Assembly: GCA_028751095.1 (NCBI GenBank)
Contig: JAQZCZ010000007.1
Coordinates: 1-38,470 of the forward strand
Direction of reading: 5' to 3'
Length of the DNA: 38,470 bases
Source: Euryarchaeota archaeon Ods01
GTDB taxonomy: Archaea; Halobacteriota; Halobacteria; Halobacteriales; Halorutilaceae
Shown here: one piece after another, positions 6,555 to 14,906 of the stretch
Position numbering within the stretch: position 1 is the first letter of the stretch
How the letters are laid out: every line of letters starts with the position of its first letter
Made by a program: the position numbers and the translations under genes
Notes under the pieces: model-generated
Database searches by the model: none
The model's input: only the letters and a program-made list of their open reading frames with translations
What the model was told of the DNA's origin: nothing

Positions 6555-8363
6555 TTAGTCCCAGTTTTCGATGACCTCGCCCACATCGTCGGGGAGCCTG
6601 TAGCCGCCTCCTCCCGTAGCTTCCTCTGCGTCTTCGAGAAAACTCCGTACGCCGCTCTTGTCGCGCCTGCCGTCGGACACGAGGAAGTCTACCGAAATCC
6701 AGCCCTGTGGCACGAACCCGTCCGACTGCGCGGTGTCTTCGCCCACGAGAGCCGCGTCAACCTTTCCTACTTCGACAGCATTTGCCGCCCCCCCCTCGGA
6801 ACGGAAGCTACGTGTTTCGGCGTCGGGTTTTTCGCTGTCGAAACGACTCCGTACCCCGTATCCCTCCGGCGGAACGCCGAAGACGGCTCCCTCGTCCGGC
6901 TTGCCCACGTAGCCGACCCGACGCTCGTAGCCGCGTACGAGACGCGCGTCTTCGATGCCGAGAGCCTCTATCTCCTCAGGAGACGACGAGACGGCGGCTA
7001 CGTCGGCGACTCCGTCGCGGAGACGCCTGACGCCCTCAACCGAGCCGAGACGGAGCCAGCGTGCGTCCCTGCCTTCGAGGAGACCGTTCAGGAATCCGTC
7101 GCGTTCGCCCGCGCCGAGGAGTTCGGGCGGCGACGCCCCGCCGAACAGCGAAACCACGACCTCGTCTCCTGCGTCGAGGTAGTTGGTCGAAGGCTCGACG
7201 GTAACGTATCCGTCAGCACGAGTGAGAGAAGTCGTCGCGCCGCTCCCCTTGTCGACCGAGTAAGTGACTGTCTTACCGTCGCCGTCCTCTACGAGACCCA
7301 CGGGTAGTATACGTTTACGTCCACCCTCGGTACGTGTCTCGGAGGCGAACGTAGCGGAGGTACTCCGTCTCTCCGGCTCCTCGCCGCCCACCGCGGCGCG
7401 TACCATGTCGGAGACGAACATACGGAAGACGGAGAGGGCGCTTATCGGGTTTCCTGGGAGACCGACGAACGGCGTCTCGTCGAGCCTACCGAATACCGTC
7501 GGACGTCCGGGCTTGAGTGCGACGCCGTGAAGGATGAGTTCGCCCTCTTCCTCGATGACGCGGTAGACGACGTCCTCGTCGCTCGCGCTTGTTGAACCGC
7601 TCGAAAGAACGAGTTCGCAGTCGCGCGCGGCTTTCCGCATCACGTCCAGCATCTCGTCGTAGTCGTCGCCGACGTGGTCGTAGACTACCGCTTCGCCGCC
7701 GGCTTCCTCGACGGCGGCGGCGACAGAGAACGTGTTTACGTCGTGTATCTGACCTTCGTCGAGCGTTCCACCCGGACGGACGAGTTCGTCGCCCGTGCTG
7801 ACGACCGCAACCCTTGTGCGGGCGTAGACAGGCACCGTCTCAGCGCCGACCGCCGCGGCGAGACCTATCTCGCGTTGCGACATCTTCGTCCCCGCCGACA
7901 GGGCGCGCTCGCCTGATGCGATGTCCGAACCCGCAAACATGACGTTCTCGGCGGGAGCGAGCGAAGTACGGACACGGACCTCTCCGTCTCCTGACGAAGT
8001 TCTCTCTACGGGCACGACCGCGTCCGCTCCCTCGGGTATCGGTGCCCCGGTGGCTATAACCGCCGCTTCTCCGTCACCGACACGGACATCGGGCGACTCT
8101 CCCGCAGAGACCTTACCTACGACGCGTAGCGAGACGGGTTCGGATTCGTCCGCGCCATAGATGTCTTCGGCGCGTAACGCGTAGCCGTCCATCAGGGACC
8201 TGTCGAAGCCTGGAACGTCTACCGGCGAGTCGACGCTCTCGGCGAGGACGCGCCCCTGCGCCTCCACGAGCGGCACCTCCTCGACACGTCTCTCAGGGGC
8301 GAGTTCCTCGGCTACGCGCGCCGCCTTCTCGACAGAAGCGAGTTCGCGGAACTCCTTCCTCAT
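6555..8363 (-). CDS. moeA: MoeA-type molybdopterin molybdenumtransferase with C-terminal PBP-like domain
   Basis: A 602-residue protein. Residues 1 to about 418 are MoeA, which inserts molybdate or tungstate into adenylylated molybdopterin, with DRSLMDGYALRAEDI, STGDEL, the SSGSTSASDEDVV loop and LPGNPISAL. Residues about 425-602 resemble a periplasmic-binding-protein (LysR-substrate-like) domain known on archaeal MoeA proteins and proposed to bind the metal oxyanion or a pterin. The chosen start follows the moeA2 stop by 1 nt (TGAGATG) and has GGGGTG just upstream. An in-frame ATG at 8393 would overlap moeA2. With moeA2 it forms a paralogous pair, which in archaea may separate Mo from W use. 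Confidence 0.93.
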   Translation of the reverse strand: MRKEFRELASVEKAARVAEELAPERRVEEVPLVEAQGRVLAESVDSPVDVPGFDRSLMDGYALRAEDIYGADESEPVSLRVVGKVSAGESPDVRVGDGEAAVIATGAPIPEGADAVVPVERTSSGDGEVRVRTSLAPAENVMFAGSDIASGERALSAGTKMSQREIGLAAAVGAETVPVYARTRVAVVSTGDELVRPGGTLDEGQIHDVNTFSVAAAVEEAGGEAVVYDHVGDDYDEMLDVMRKAARDCELVLSSGSTSASDEDVVYRVIEEEGELILHGVALKPGRPTVFGRLDETPFVGLPGNPISALSVFRMFVSDMVRAAVGGEEPERRSTSATFASETRTEGGRKRILPVGLVEDGDGKTVTYSVDKGSGATTSLTRADGYVTVEPSTNYLDAGDEVVVSLFGGASPPELLGAGERDGFLNGLLEGRDARWLRLGSVEGVRRLRDGVADVAAVSSSPEEIEALGIEDARLVRGYERRVGYVGKPDEGAVFGVPPEGYGVRSRFDSEKPDAETRSFRSEGGAANAVEVGKVDAALVGEDTAQSDGFVPQGWISVDFLVSDGRRDKSGVRSFLEDAEEATGGGGYRLPDDVGEVIENWD

Positions 8364-8364
8364 C

Positions 8365-9558
8365 TCAGGCACCCCACAGGAGAACGTCGACATCTTCTCC
8401 GGCGGCGTATCCCTCGCGGCTTTCGGGCACCACTACGAAGCCGTCGGCGTTCGCAACGCTCGAAAGCACGCCTGCGCCCTTGGTGCGGACGGGACGCGCT
8501 ACGCGTCTGTCACCCTCTTCCTCTACGACGACACGTGTGTATGTCCTCGCGCCGACCTCCGACGGTATCTTCTCGTCCAGAATACACCGCGCTGACGGCT
8601 CCGTCGTCCCCTCTGCGCCTAGGAGTTCACGGACACCTCGCCGGACGAACTCGAAGGAGTTGACGACACACGAGACGGGATATCCCGGAAGCGTCACGAC
8701 CGGTGTCTCATTGACGACGCCGAAGCCGACGGGATGCCCGGGCTTGACGGCGACGCCGTGGACGAGCATACCTCCGATTTCGTCGACTACTTCGGGCAGG
8801 AGGTCGCGCTCGCCTACGCTTGAACCACCCGTCGTTGCGACGAGGTCGGCGTCGGAGGCATCGCGGAGGGCGTTCCGCAACGCCTCCTCGTCGTCCGGAA
8901 CCACGTCGTACACGGTCGCTTCGCCACCCCATCTTTCGACGTAGTCAGCTACCATCGGTCCGTTCGTTCCGATTATCTCTCCTGGAGAGGGGTCGGACGG
9001 TACGACCTCATCGCCCGTCGGGACGACGGCAACCTTAGGCTTACGGCGTACCTCGACTTCGACGACGCCTACTGAACGGAGGACCGCGACACGGCTCGGA
9101 CGTAGACGCGCTCCTTCCTCGACGACCGTCTCGCCGTCTTCGACGTCCTCGCCAGCGTAAGCCACGTTCTCTCCCTCGGCGACCGCCGTAGAGACCTCGA
9201 CGTACTCTCCAACCTCCTCCGTCTCCTCGACACGGACGACACCGTCTGCACCTTCGGGAACCGCGCTCCCCGTATGGACGTACGCCGCCTCGCCGTCGCC
9301 CACGTTCCCCTCGACAGAGTCGAGACGGACGGGGGAGTCGTCGGTCGCCCCGTGCGTGTCACCGGCGCGTACCGCGTAACCGTCCATTGCGGCGCGGTCG
9401 TAATGTGGAACGGGACGTTCGGCTACTATGTCTTCTGCCGCCACTCGTCCGGCGGCGTCGTCGAGTCCGACCGTCTCGTTTCCGACGGTCTCGAAAAGAT
9501 TCAGAAACTCGTCAAGAGCCTCGTCAAGGCGCACGTTCTCGCGGAAACCCTGTCGCAT
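8365..9558 (-). CDS. moeA: MoeA-type molybdopterin molybdenumtransferase (second paralogue)
   Basis: A 397-residue MoeA without extra domains. Motifs are DRAAMDGYAVRAGDT, PTGDEV, TTGGSSVGERDLL and KPGHPVGFG with LPGYPVS. It catalyses metal insertion into the cofactor. The start at 9558 gives MRQGFRENVRLDEALDEF, a normal family N terminus, and places a CTTTAT box 24 nt upstream. The longer frame from 9603 overlaps the ABC ATPase stop and adds Arg-rich residues of no known family. It is translationally coupled to the PBP-fused moeA. Having two MoeA proteins beside one oxyanion importer suggests division of labour, perhaps molybdate versus tungstate (inference). Confidence 0.92.
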   Translation of the reverse strand: MRQGFRENVRLDEALDEFLNLFETVGNETVGLDDAAGRVAAEDIVAERPVPHYDRAAMDGYAVRAGDTHGATDDSPVRLDSVEGNVGDGEAAYVHTGSAVPEGADGVVRVEETEEVGEYVEVSTAVAEGENVAYAGEDVEDGETVVEEGARLRPSRVAVLRSVGVVEVEVRRKPKVAVVPTGDEVVPSDPSPGEIIGTNGPMVADYVERWGGEATVYDVVPDDEEALRNALRDASDADLVATTGGSSVGERDLLPEVVDEIGGMLVHGVAVKPGHPVGFGVVNETPVVTLPGYPVSCVVNSFEFVRRGVRELLGAEGTTEPSARCILDEKIPSEVGARTYTRVVVEEEGDRRVARPVRTKGAGVLSSVANADGFVVVPESREGYAAGEDVDVLLWGA

Positions 9559-9582
9559 GCCCGTCGTACGTGGACGCCGCCG

Positions 9583-9588
9583 ATAAAG
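9583..9588 (-). promoter_or_regulatory. TATA-like box of moeA2
   Basis: CTTTAT on the minus strand ends 24 nt before the moeA2 start. It lies between the wtpC stop and the moeA2 ATG, so moeA2 and downstream genes may be transcribed separately from the importer. Confidence 0.4.
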
Positions 9589-9599
9589 ACAGCGGTGGT

Positions 9600-10649
9600 T
9601 CATGCGTCGTCCGCCACGACTATTGCATCCGAGTCGTCGAAGCCGACGACGACATCCTCGCCTTCGCGCACGTCCGAGAACCCGTCAACCTTCGTGATGA
9701 CTTCGCCGACGCGTTCGGTTTCGACACGTGCCTCGGCGTAGCTACCCATCTCAGTAACCTCGACGACCTCGCCCGAGAAGACGTTGTTGTGGTCGCCTTC
9801 TTCTAGTTCGACGTTTTCGGGACGGACGTAGACGGATGCCTTGTTGCCCTCATCACCTTCCCCCCGCCCGTTGACGCCTACCTTAGCCCCCGTCGTGAGT
9901 CTGACGCCTTTTCCGCCTTCCTCAACGACCCCGTCGAAACGCGTCGACTCGCCGACGAACTCCGCTACGAAACGCGTCTCGGGACGGCGGTATAGCCGGC
10001 GCGGCGTCCCCGCCTGTTCCTTCTCGCCGTCGTTGAGAACGACGATACGGTCCGAGACGGATATCGCCTCCTCTTGGTCGTGGGTTACGAACAGCATCGT
10101 CACCCCCGTCTCTACCTGTATTCTCTTTATCTCGTCACGTATCTCCGTCCTGAGGGCGCGGTCGAGTCCCGTGAGCGGTTCGTCGAGGAGCATAACGTCG
10201 GGTTTGTATGACAGGGCGCGCGCGAGTTCGGCGCGTCTCGCCTCGCCCCCGCTCAGGGAGTCGGGATACGTGTCCGCCTTCTCGGCTATCTTCACGAGTC
10301 CGAGTACATCCTCGGCTCGCTCGCGCCGCTCCCCTCTATCGGTTACGTGCGGCTTCAGAGCGTACTCGACGTTCTCGCGCACCGTCATACGCGGGAACAG
10401 AGACGAACTCTGGAAGACTATACCGACGTTTCTCTCCTCGGGCTTCGTGCCGGTCACGTCTTCGTTCCTCAGCAGTACTTTCCCGTTGTCGGGCTTTTCG
10501 AGTCCGGCGACTGCCTTGAGAACCGTTGTCTTACCGCATCCGCTCGGACCGAGGAGTGTCACGAACTCGCCTTCGTCAGCGACGAACGATATTTCCTTGA
10601 CCGCCGCTTCGTTTCCGTACTTCTTCGTCAGATTTCTTACTTCGAGCAT
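9600..10649 (-). CDS. wtpC: ABC transporter ATPase, tungstate/molybdate type (WtpC/ModC-like)
   Basis: A 349-residue ATP-binding subunit that powers oxyanion import at the inner face of the membrane. It shows Walker A GPSGCGKTT (about 33-41), a Q-loop VFQSSSLFP, signature LSGGEARRAELARAL, Walker B VMLLDEPLTGLD and the H-loop VTHDQEEA. The last 100 residues form a TOBE-like regulatory region that in this family can bind the substrate. It starts 2 nt after the permease stop. ATPase sequence alone cannot separate tungstate, molybdate, iron or sulfate use; the neighbouring binding protein and moe genes make Mo/W by far the likeliest. Confidence 0.85.
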   Translation of the reverse strand: MLEVRNLTKKYGNEAAVKEISFVADEGEFVTLLGPSGCGKTTVLKAVAGLEKPDNGKVLLRNEDVTGTKPEERNVGIVFQSSSLFPRMTVRENVEYALKPHVTDRGERRERAEDVLGLVKIAEKADTYPDSLSGGEARRAELARALSYKPDVMLLDEPLTGLDRALRTEIRDEIKRIQVETGVTMLFVTHDQEEAISVSDRIVVLNDGEKEQAGTPRRLYRRPETRFVAEFVGESTRFDGVVEEGGKGVRLTTGAKVGVNGRGEGDEGNKASVYVRPENVELEEGDHNNVFSGEVVEVTEMGSYAEARVETERVGEVITKVDGFSDVREGEDVVVGFDDSDAIVVADDA

Positions 10650-10651
10650 TC

Positions 10652-11434
10652 TCAGTCTCTCACCGTGGGTACCTTTTCGAGTCTCTGTACTGCTACTATG
10701 ACCGTCGTGCTGATAACTATCAGGACGAGCGACAGAGCCACGACGCCGTCTATACCGCCCGCGATGAAGTCAACCCAGATACGTGTCGGCATCGTCCTCG
10801 GGTTGTATGCGGTCATCATCGTAGCGCCGAACTCTCCTACCGCTCGCGCAAACGTCAGTACGACACCCGCCGCTACTGCGCTTCTCGCCGACGGAAGCGA
10901 GACGTTCCAGAAGGTAGCTACGGGACCGTGCCCCATCGTCCGCGATGCCTGTTCGAGATGCTCGTCGACCGACGAGAAGCCCGCGCGCGAGGTTATGACG
11001 ACGAACGGAGCCGAGACGAAGGTCTGTGCGAGAACGACGCCGACTAAGCTGTCCGTAAGCGGAACGCCGACCGCCTCCGCGGCTCCGCCGACCGTGGTGA
11101 ATCTGCCGAAGCCCATCAGAAGCATCGAGCCGCCTACGACGGGCGGAAGTACGAGCGGCAGGATGACGACCGCCTCAACGACGCCCTTTCCGCGGAACTC
11201 GGCGCGTGCGAGGAAGTACGCGAGCGGCACGCCGAATACCGCCGCGATTGCCGTCGCCACCGGAGCGGTTACGAGCGAGTTGACGACCGCTTCCTGTGTC
11301 TCCGGAGACCGCAGGTCGCCGGTCACGTCAGCGCCACGCGTGCCCGAGAAGAAAGCGAAGAAAGGGTACAGGAGATAGGCGAGAAGGACTGCGCCGAGAA
11401 CGGCGAAGACGTGGCGCTCTCTCGGCGTTCTCAA
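10652..11434 (-). CDS. wtpB: ABC transporter permease, tungstate/molybdate type (WtpB/ModB-like)
   Basis: A 260-residue membrane subunit with about six hydrophobic segments, beginning with VFAVLGAVLLAYLLYPFFAF. The ATPase-docking EAA loop is visible as EQASRTMGHGPVATFWNVSLP in the second half, followed by RAVGEFGATMM, characteristic of ModB/WtpB permeases. Its start overlaps the stop of the binding-protein gene by 4 nt (ATGA), showing tight coupling in a three-gene importer operon. Confidence 0.88.
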   Translation of the reverse strand: MRTPRERHVFAVLGAVLLAYLLYPFFAFFSGTRGADVTGDLRSPETQEAVVNSLVTAPVATAIAAVFGVPLAYFLARAEFRGKGVVEAVVILPLVLPPVVGGSMLLMGFGRFTTVGGAAEAVGVPLTDSLVGVVLAQTFVSAPFVVITSRAGFSSVDEHLEQASRTMGHGPVATFWNVSLPSARSAVAAGVVLTFARAVGEFGATMMTAYNPRTMPTRIWVDFIAGGIDGVVALSLVLIVISTTVIVAVQRLEKVPTVRD

Positions 11435-12336
11435 CCTCTCACCACCTCGGGAACGTCTCCATGGAACTCAACATCAGGAAGCGTCAGTCCCATCTCAGCG
11501 AGCATATTCCTGTTTTCGAGAAGGTAGCTGACGAACTCGTACCCTGCATCGGCGTTGTCCGCCGACTCTGTCACCGAAATGTTGTACAGAACCGGCGTGC
11601 CGCGCGCCACGTACCCTTCGTCGGTCGTGTACGAAACCCCGGCGTACTCGTCGGCGCGGTCGGGGTCGGAGAAGTTAAGGTCGTCGGGCAGTTCGTGGAA
11701 CGGAATCCCGTGGTCGACCGCCATGTTCTTGTACGCGACGGCGGCGGCTCGGTTGCCCGAACGGACGCCGGCGAGAAGCTGAGGCTCCTCGGGTTCCTGA
11801 TAGACCTTAGCAAGCATCCCGTCGACGAAGCCGTCCAGTCCGTGTTTCTCCTCGGCTATCTTGAACGCATGTACTGCTCTGTACCCGAGAGGGTCGAGGT
11901 CGGGGTCGCTTATTGCCACGTCTCCCTCGTCGGCGTCTCTCAGGACTTCGTACCACGCGTCACCCGCTTCGAGACGGTCTCCTATCTCCGTGCCGTCTCC
12001 GTAAGCGATACCAACCGAGTTGGACGCGAAGACGGCGTCCCAGACGACGTAGTCGTCGTACAGTCTGTCACGTAGGAGTTCGGCGTCTGCGCTCACGACA
12101 ACGTCGGGGTTCTTCTGCCCGCTCTCTATCATACGTATAGCGGCGTTTGTCCCGTAGTACTCGCCGCTGTACGGCGTTCCAACCTCGTCCTCGAAAGCCG
12201 GACCGACGCCCTCGTCGAGGGTCACGGCGAGGCTTCCCGCTGACAGGACCCTCACCCCGCCTCTTCCGAGACATCCCGTCAAAGTCGTACAGGTCGCCGC
12301 GGCGCCTGCTGTCGACAAGAACTCCCGCCTCTCCAT
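11431..12336 (-). CDS. wtpA: Tungstate/molybdate-binding lipoprotein (WtpA-like)
   Basis: A 301-residue substrate-binding protein held outside the membrane. The N terminus MERREFLSTAG is a Tat signal and the lipobox LTGC gives lipidated Cys22. The mature part begins VRVLSAGSLAVTLDE, the hallmark opening of the WtpA/ModA archaeal family, followed by GTNAAIRMIESGQKNPDVVVSAD. Conserved acidic positions occur in DPDLDPLGYRA and in PEEPQLLAGVRSG; WtpA proteins use an Asp and a Glu for octahedral coordination, and I infer these are the equivalents. It is the first gene of the importer operon and is divergent from tfx across a shared promoter element. Confidence 0.88.
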   Translation of the reverse strand: MERREFLSTAGAAATCTTLTGCLGRGGVRVLSAGSLAVTLDEGVGPAFEDEVGTPYSGEYYGTNAAIRMIESGQKNPDVVVSADAELLRDRLYDDYVVWDAVFASNSVGIAYGDGTEIGDRLEAGDAWYEVLRDADEGDVAISDPDLDPLGYRAVHAFKIAEEKHGLDGFVDGMLAKVYQEPEEPQLLAGVRSGNRAAAVAYKNMAVDHGIPFHELPDDLNFSDPDRADEYAGVSYTTDEGYVARGTPVLYNISVTESADNADAGYEFVSYLLENRNMLAEMGLTLPDVEFHGDVPEVVRG

Positions 12337-12360
12337 ATGGGTAAACTGTATCCGGTTAAG

Positions 12361-12371
12361 GTAAAGCTTTA
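12361..12371. promoter_or_regulatory. Shared palindromic TATA box between wtpA and tfx
   Basis: The core TAAAGCTTTA is a perfect palindrome. It lies 24-26 nt from both the wtpA ATG (12336, minus) and the tfx GTG (12397, plus), the expected TATA distance for leaderless transcripts in both directions. AT-rich repeats (TTAATTAAAC) follow on the tfx side and may be regulator contacts. Confidence 0.6.
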
Positions 12372-12396
12372 TGTTAATTAAACTTGTTTAGCCTAC

Positions 12397-12822
12397 GTGG
12401 AGCTACCCGACGCCGAAGACACCTTCCTGACCCAGAGACAGAAACGCGTCCTCGTCATGCGTCAGGAGGGAATGACTCAGCGCGAGATAGCCGACGAGTT
12501 CGGGACCAGCGCCGCGAACGTTAGTATGATAGAGAGCGCCGCCGAGGACAACGTTGAGAAGGCGCGCCGGACCGTCGAACTCGCCAAGTACATACGGACG
12601 CCTCAGCGCGTCGAGGTCGAGTCCGGCGACCATATCGAGAACGTGGTTGAGACAGTCTACGATATGGGCGACGTACAGGATGTCAAGATAGAGTACTCGA
12701 AGCCCGAGCTTTACTCACATATCTATACGACACTCTCCGACCTCTTCGAAGGCGAGCGTTTTGACGCCCCGGTCGGTATCGGAATCAACGATGACGGAAC
12801 CGTCGAGTTCTACCACGACTGA
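12397..12822 (+). CDS. tfx: Tfx-family DNA-binding regulator
   Basis: A 141-residue archaeal regulator starting at GTG. Residues 9-60 form a helix-turn-helix (LTQRQKRVLVMRQEGMTQRE, then IADEFGTSAANVSMIE). The C-terminal part contains YDMGDVQDVKIEY and probably binds an effector. The founding Tfx, from Methanothermobacter, binds near the promoter of the molybdenum formylmethanofuran dehydrogenase operon. Here the gene is divergent from a tungstate/molybdate importer and surrounded by moco genes, so a role as Mo/W-responsive regulator is strongly suggested but not shown. Its 3' end overlaps convergent moaC by 13 bp. Confidence 0.88.
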   Translation: MELPDAEDTFLTQRQKRVLVMRQEGMTQREIADEFGTSAANVSMIESAAEDNVEKARRTVELAKYIRTPQRVEVESGDHIENVVETVYDMGDVQDVKIEYSKPELYSHIYTTLSDLFEGERFDAPVGIGINDDGTVEFYHD

Positions 12823-13292
12823 GTCTTGACCTTCTCGTCAACGGTCACGTCTTCGATACGCGCCTCGGGATACTGACCGTCGTCGTCCTTCTCCGCGCTC
12901 TTGACCATGTCCCAGACCGTCAGAAGGGCGCGTGTCACGCCGTTGAGCGCCTCCATCTCGACGCCTGTCTTTCCGGTCGAGGTCACCGTGACACGTGCCA
13001 CGACGGCGTCTTCCTCGAACTCGAACGACGTATCGACTCCCGTCACCGGAATCTGGTGGCACATCGGAACGTCCTCCCACGTATGCTTGACAGCCTGTAT
13101 CGCCGCTATACGTGCGGTTGAGTGGACGTTCCCCTTCTCAACGTCGCCTTCGCGGACCGCCGCCACCGTCGTCTCGCGCAGACGTATCTTTCCGGAAGCC
13201 GTCGACTCACGCCGAACGTCCTCTTTGTCTGTCACGTCAACCATCTGCGCCTCACCGTCCTCGATATGTGTGAACTCGGGTTCGTCTGTCAT
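12810..13292 (-). CDS. moaC: Cyclic pyranopterin monophosphate synthase MoaC
   Basis: A 160-residue enzyme that turns the MoaA product into cyclic pyranopterin monophosphate, completing the first stage of cofactor synthesis. Family blocks are KGNVHSTARIAAIQAVKHT, VPMCHQIPVTG and GVEMEALNGVTRALLTVWDM. The start at 13292 (MTDEPEFTHIEDGEAQMVDV) matches relatives; the longer frame adds a basic stretch with no similarity. GAGTTATGC about 28 nt upstream can act as TATA box. It is divergent from the pyrophosphatase gene, whose enzyme would remove the pyrophosphate that MoaC and many other enzymes release. Confidence 0.95.
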   Translation of the reverse strand: MTDEPEFTHIEDGEAQMVDVTDKEDVRRESTASGKIRLRETTVAAVREGDVEKGNVHSTARIAAIQAVKHTWEDVPMCHQIPVTGVDTSFEFEEDAVVARVTVTSTGKTGVEMEALNGVTRALLTVWDMVKSAEKDDDGQYPEARIEDVTVDEKVKTQSW

Positions 13293-13378
13293 GTTCTTCC
13301 CTTGTCGTCGCCCCCGCATAACTCTGACGCGCCCTCCGAAACGTAATCTTCTTTGTCCGCCCGCGCTCGTTCCGAAAC

Positions 13379-13912
13379 ATGGCGAACCTCTGGACAGATA
13401 TCAGCGTAGGACCGAACCCGCCCGAGGAGATAAACGTCGTCGTCGAATGCCTCAAGGGCGAACGTAACAAGTACGAGTACGACAAGGATGTTGAGGGATG
13501 CGTCCTCGACCGCGTCCTGCACTCGAATGTCCATTACCCGTCGGACTACGGCTTCATCCCACGGTCGTTCTACGACGACGACGACCCCCTCGACGCACTC
13601 GTCCTCGTCAAGGACCAGACCTTCCCGGGATGCGTTATCGAGGCGCGCCCCGTGGGTCTGATGGGAATGGACGACGACGGCGAACAGGACGACAAGGTAA
13701 TCGCCGTCCCGACCGAGGACCCGCGTTACGACGACGTGGAGGATATCGACGACGTTGACGACCATCTCCTCGAAGAAATCGAGCATTTCTTTGAGACGTA
13801 CAAGGCGCTCGAACCCGGAAAGGAGACCGAGGCACTCGGCTTCGAGGGCAAGGAGGCGGCGCACGAGGCGATAGAACGGTCGATGGAGATATACGAGGAG
13901 AAGTTCGACTGA
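13379..13912 (+). CDS. ppa: Inorganic pyrophosphatase, family I
   Basis: A 177-residue soluble enzyme that hydrolyses pyrophosphate to phosphate, pulling biosynthetic reactions forward. Diagnostic segments are YPSDYGFIP, the metal-binding DDDDPLDALVL and DDGEQDDKVIAVP. The C-terminal region is acidic, as expected in a salt-in halophile. A TAATCTTCTTT element about 25-35 nt before the ATG is a candidate promoter. Confidence 0.96.
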   Translation: MANLWTDISVGPNPPEEINVVVECLKGERNKYEYDKDVEGCVLDRVLHSNVHYPSDYGFIPRSFYDDDDPLDALVLVKDQTFPGCVIEARPVGLMGMDDDGEQDDKVIAVPTEDPRYDDVEDIDDVDDHLLEEIEHFFETYKALEPGKETEALGFEGKEAAHEAIERSMEIYEEKFD

Positions 13913-13960
13913 CGCGTCCCGTCTCGAAAACGGGTTAAGGAACCCTCGTCTACACCGACT

Positions 13961-14242
13961 ATGCCTGAACTCGTAATCTGGCCTGCCTATCTCGACTCGT
14001 CGAAGTCGCGCGGCGAGGGTCGTCGTCTACCCCTCGACGCCTCAGTAGACGAACCGAGCGCCGCCGAGGTTGCTAACGCGGCGAAACAGGTGGGGTACGA
14101 ACTAGAGTACGAACCCGACAAGCAGTATCCGCGTTCGTGGTGGGAGGAACGCGGACGCGTCACCGTACAGACCGACGAAGACAGGGACGACGTACTCCGT
14201 GCCATCGCGGCGTACATCGAAGTAATGAGGGAGGAAGATTAG
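13961..14242 (+). CDS. srp19: Signal recognition particle 19 kDa protein
   Basis: A 93-residue RNA-binding subunit of the archaeal SRP that clamps the tips of SRP RNA helices 6 and 8 and aids SRP54 loading. The opening LVIWPAYLDSSKSRGEGRRL and KQYPRSWWEERGRV are typical. A GGTTAAGG box about 27 nt upstream suggests a leaderless transcript. It is the first gene of a run with the PHP protein and Gar1, with 1 nt between its stop and the next start. Confidence 0.95.
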   Translation: MPELVIWPAYLDSSKSRGEGRRLPLDASVDEPSAAEVANAAKQVGYELEYEPDKQYPRSWWEERGRVTVQTDEDRDDVLRAIAAYIEVMREED

Positions 14243-14243
14243 A

Positions 14244-14906
14244 ATGACTGACACACTCGGGATGATAGACCTACATTCGCACACGTTCGCCAGCGACGGC
14301 GAGCTCGTCCCCGCCGAACACGCGCGTCGCGCTGAGGTACAGGGCGTCGAGGTTCTCGGAATCACCGACCACGCCGACGCGAGCAACGTCGAGGACTGTA
14401 TCGAACGCGTCGAACGCGCCAAGGAAGACGCTCCGATACGTCTCGTCTCGGGCGTCGAGGTCACGCACGTACCGCCCGAGAACGTCGAACGCGTCGTTGG
14501 TATGGCGCGCGACGCGGGCGCGGATATCGTCGTCGCGCACGGCGAGACGCCCGTCGAACCCGTCGTCGAAGGCACCAACCGCGCCGCGATAGAGGCGGGC
14601 GTCGATATACTCGGACATCCCGGACTCATCTCGCCCGAGGACGCCGAACTCGCCGCCGAACAGGGCGTCCGTCTCGAAATCACGGCACGCGGCGGGCATT
14701 CGCTCGCAAACGGACACGTCGCACGCGTCGCCGAGGAGACGGGCGCGACCCTCGTCGTCAACACTGACTCCCACCATCCGCGCGACTTCATTACGCGCGA
14801 CCGCGCCGTCGAGATAGCGCGTCTCGCAGGACTGTCGCACGAGTGCGCCGTTGAGGTCGTTGACGAGAACCCGCGCGAACTCCTGCAAGAAAAGAACCTC
14901 CTATGA
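14244..14906 (+). CDS. PHP-family metal-dependent phosphoesterase
   Basis: A 220-residue PHP-domain hydrolase. Metal-binding residues are visible in order: DLHSHTFASDGE, TDHAD, GVEVTH, VVAHGE, ILGHPG and NTDSHHP, so the active site looks complete. Such archaeal proteins are often labelled histidinol-phosphatase-like, but no his genes are near. The gene sits between srp19 (1 nt gap, with GGAGGAAG before the ATG) and gar1 (ATGA overlap), two RNA-protein genes, so a nucleic-acid or nucleotide substrate is possible. The substrate is unknown. Confidence 0.85.
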   Translation: MTDTLGMIDLHSHTFASDGELVPAEHARRAEVQGVEVLGITDHADASNVEDCIERVERAKEDAPIRLVSGVEVTHVPPENVERVVGMARDAGADIVVAHGETPVEPVVEGTNRAAIEAGVDILGHPGLISPEDAELAAEQGVRLEITARGGHSLANGHVARVAEETGATLVVNTDSHHPRDFITRDRAVEIARLAGLSHECAVEVVDENPRELLQEKNLL

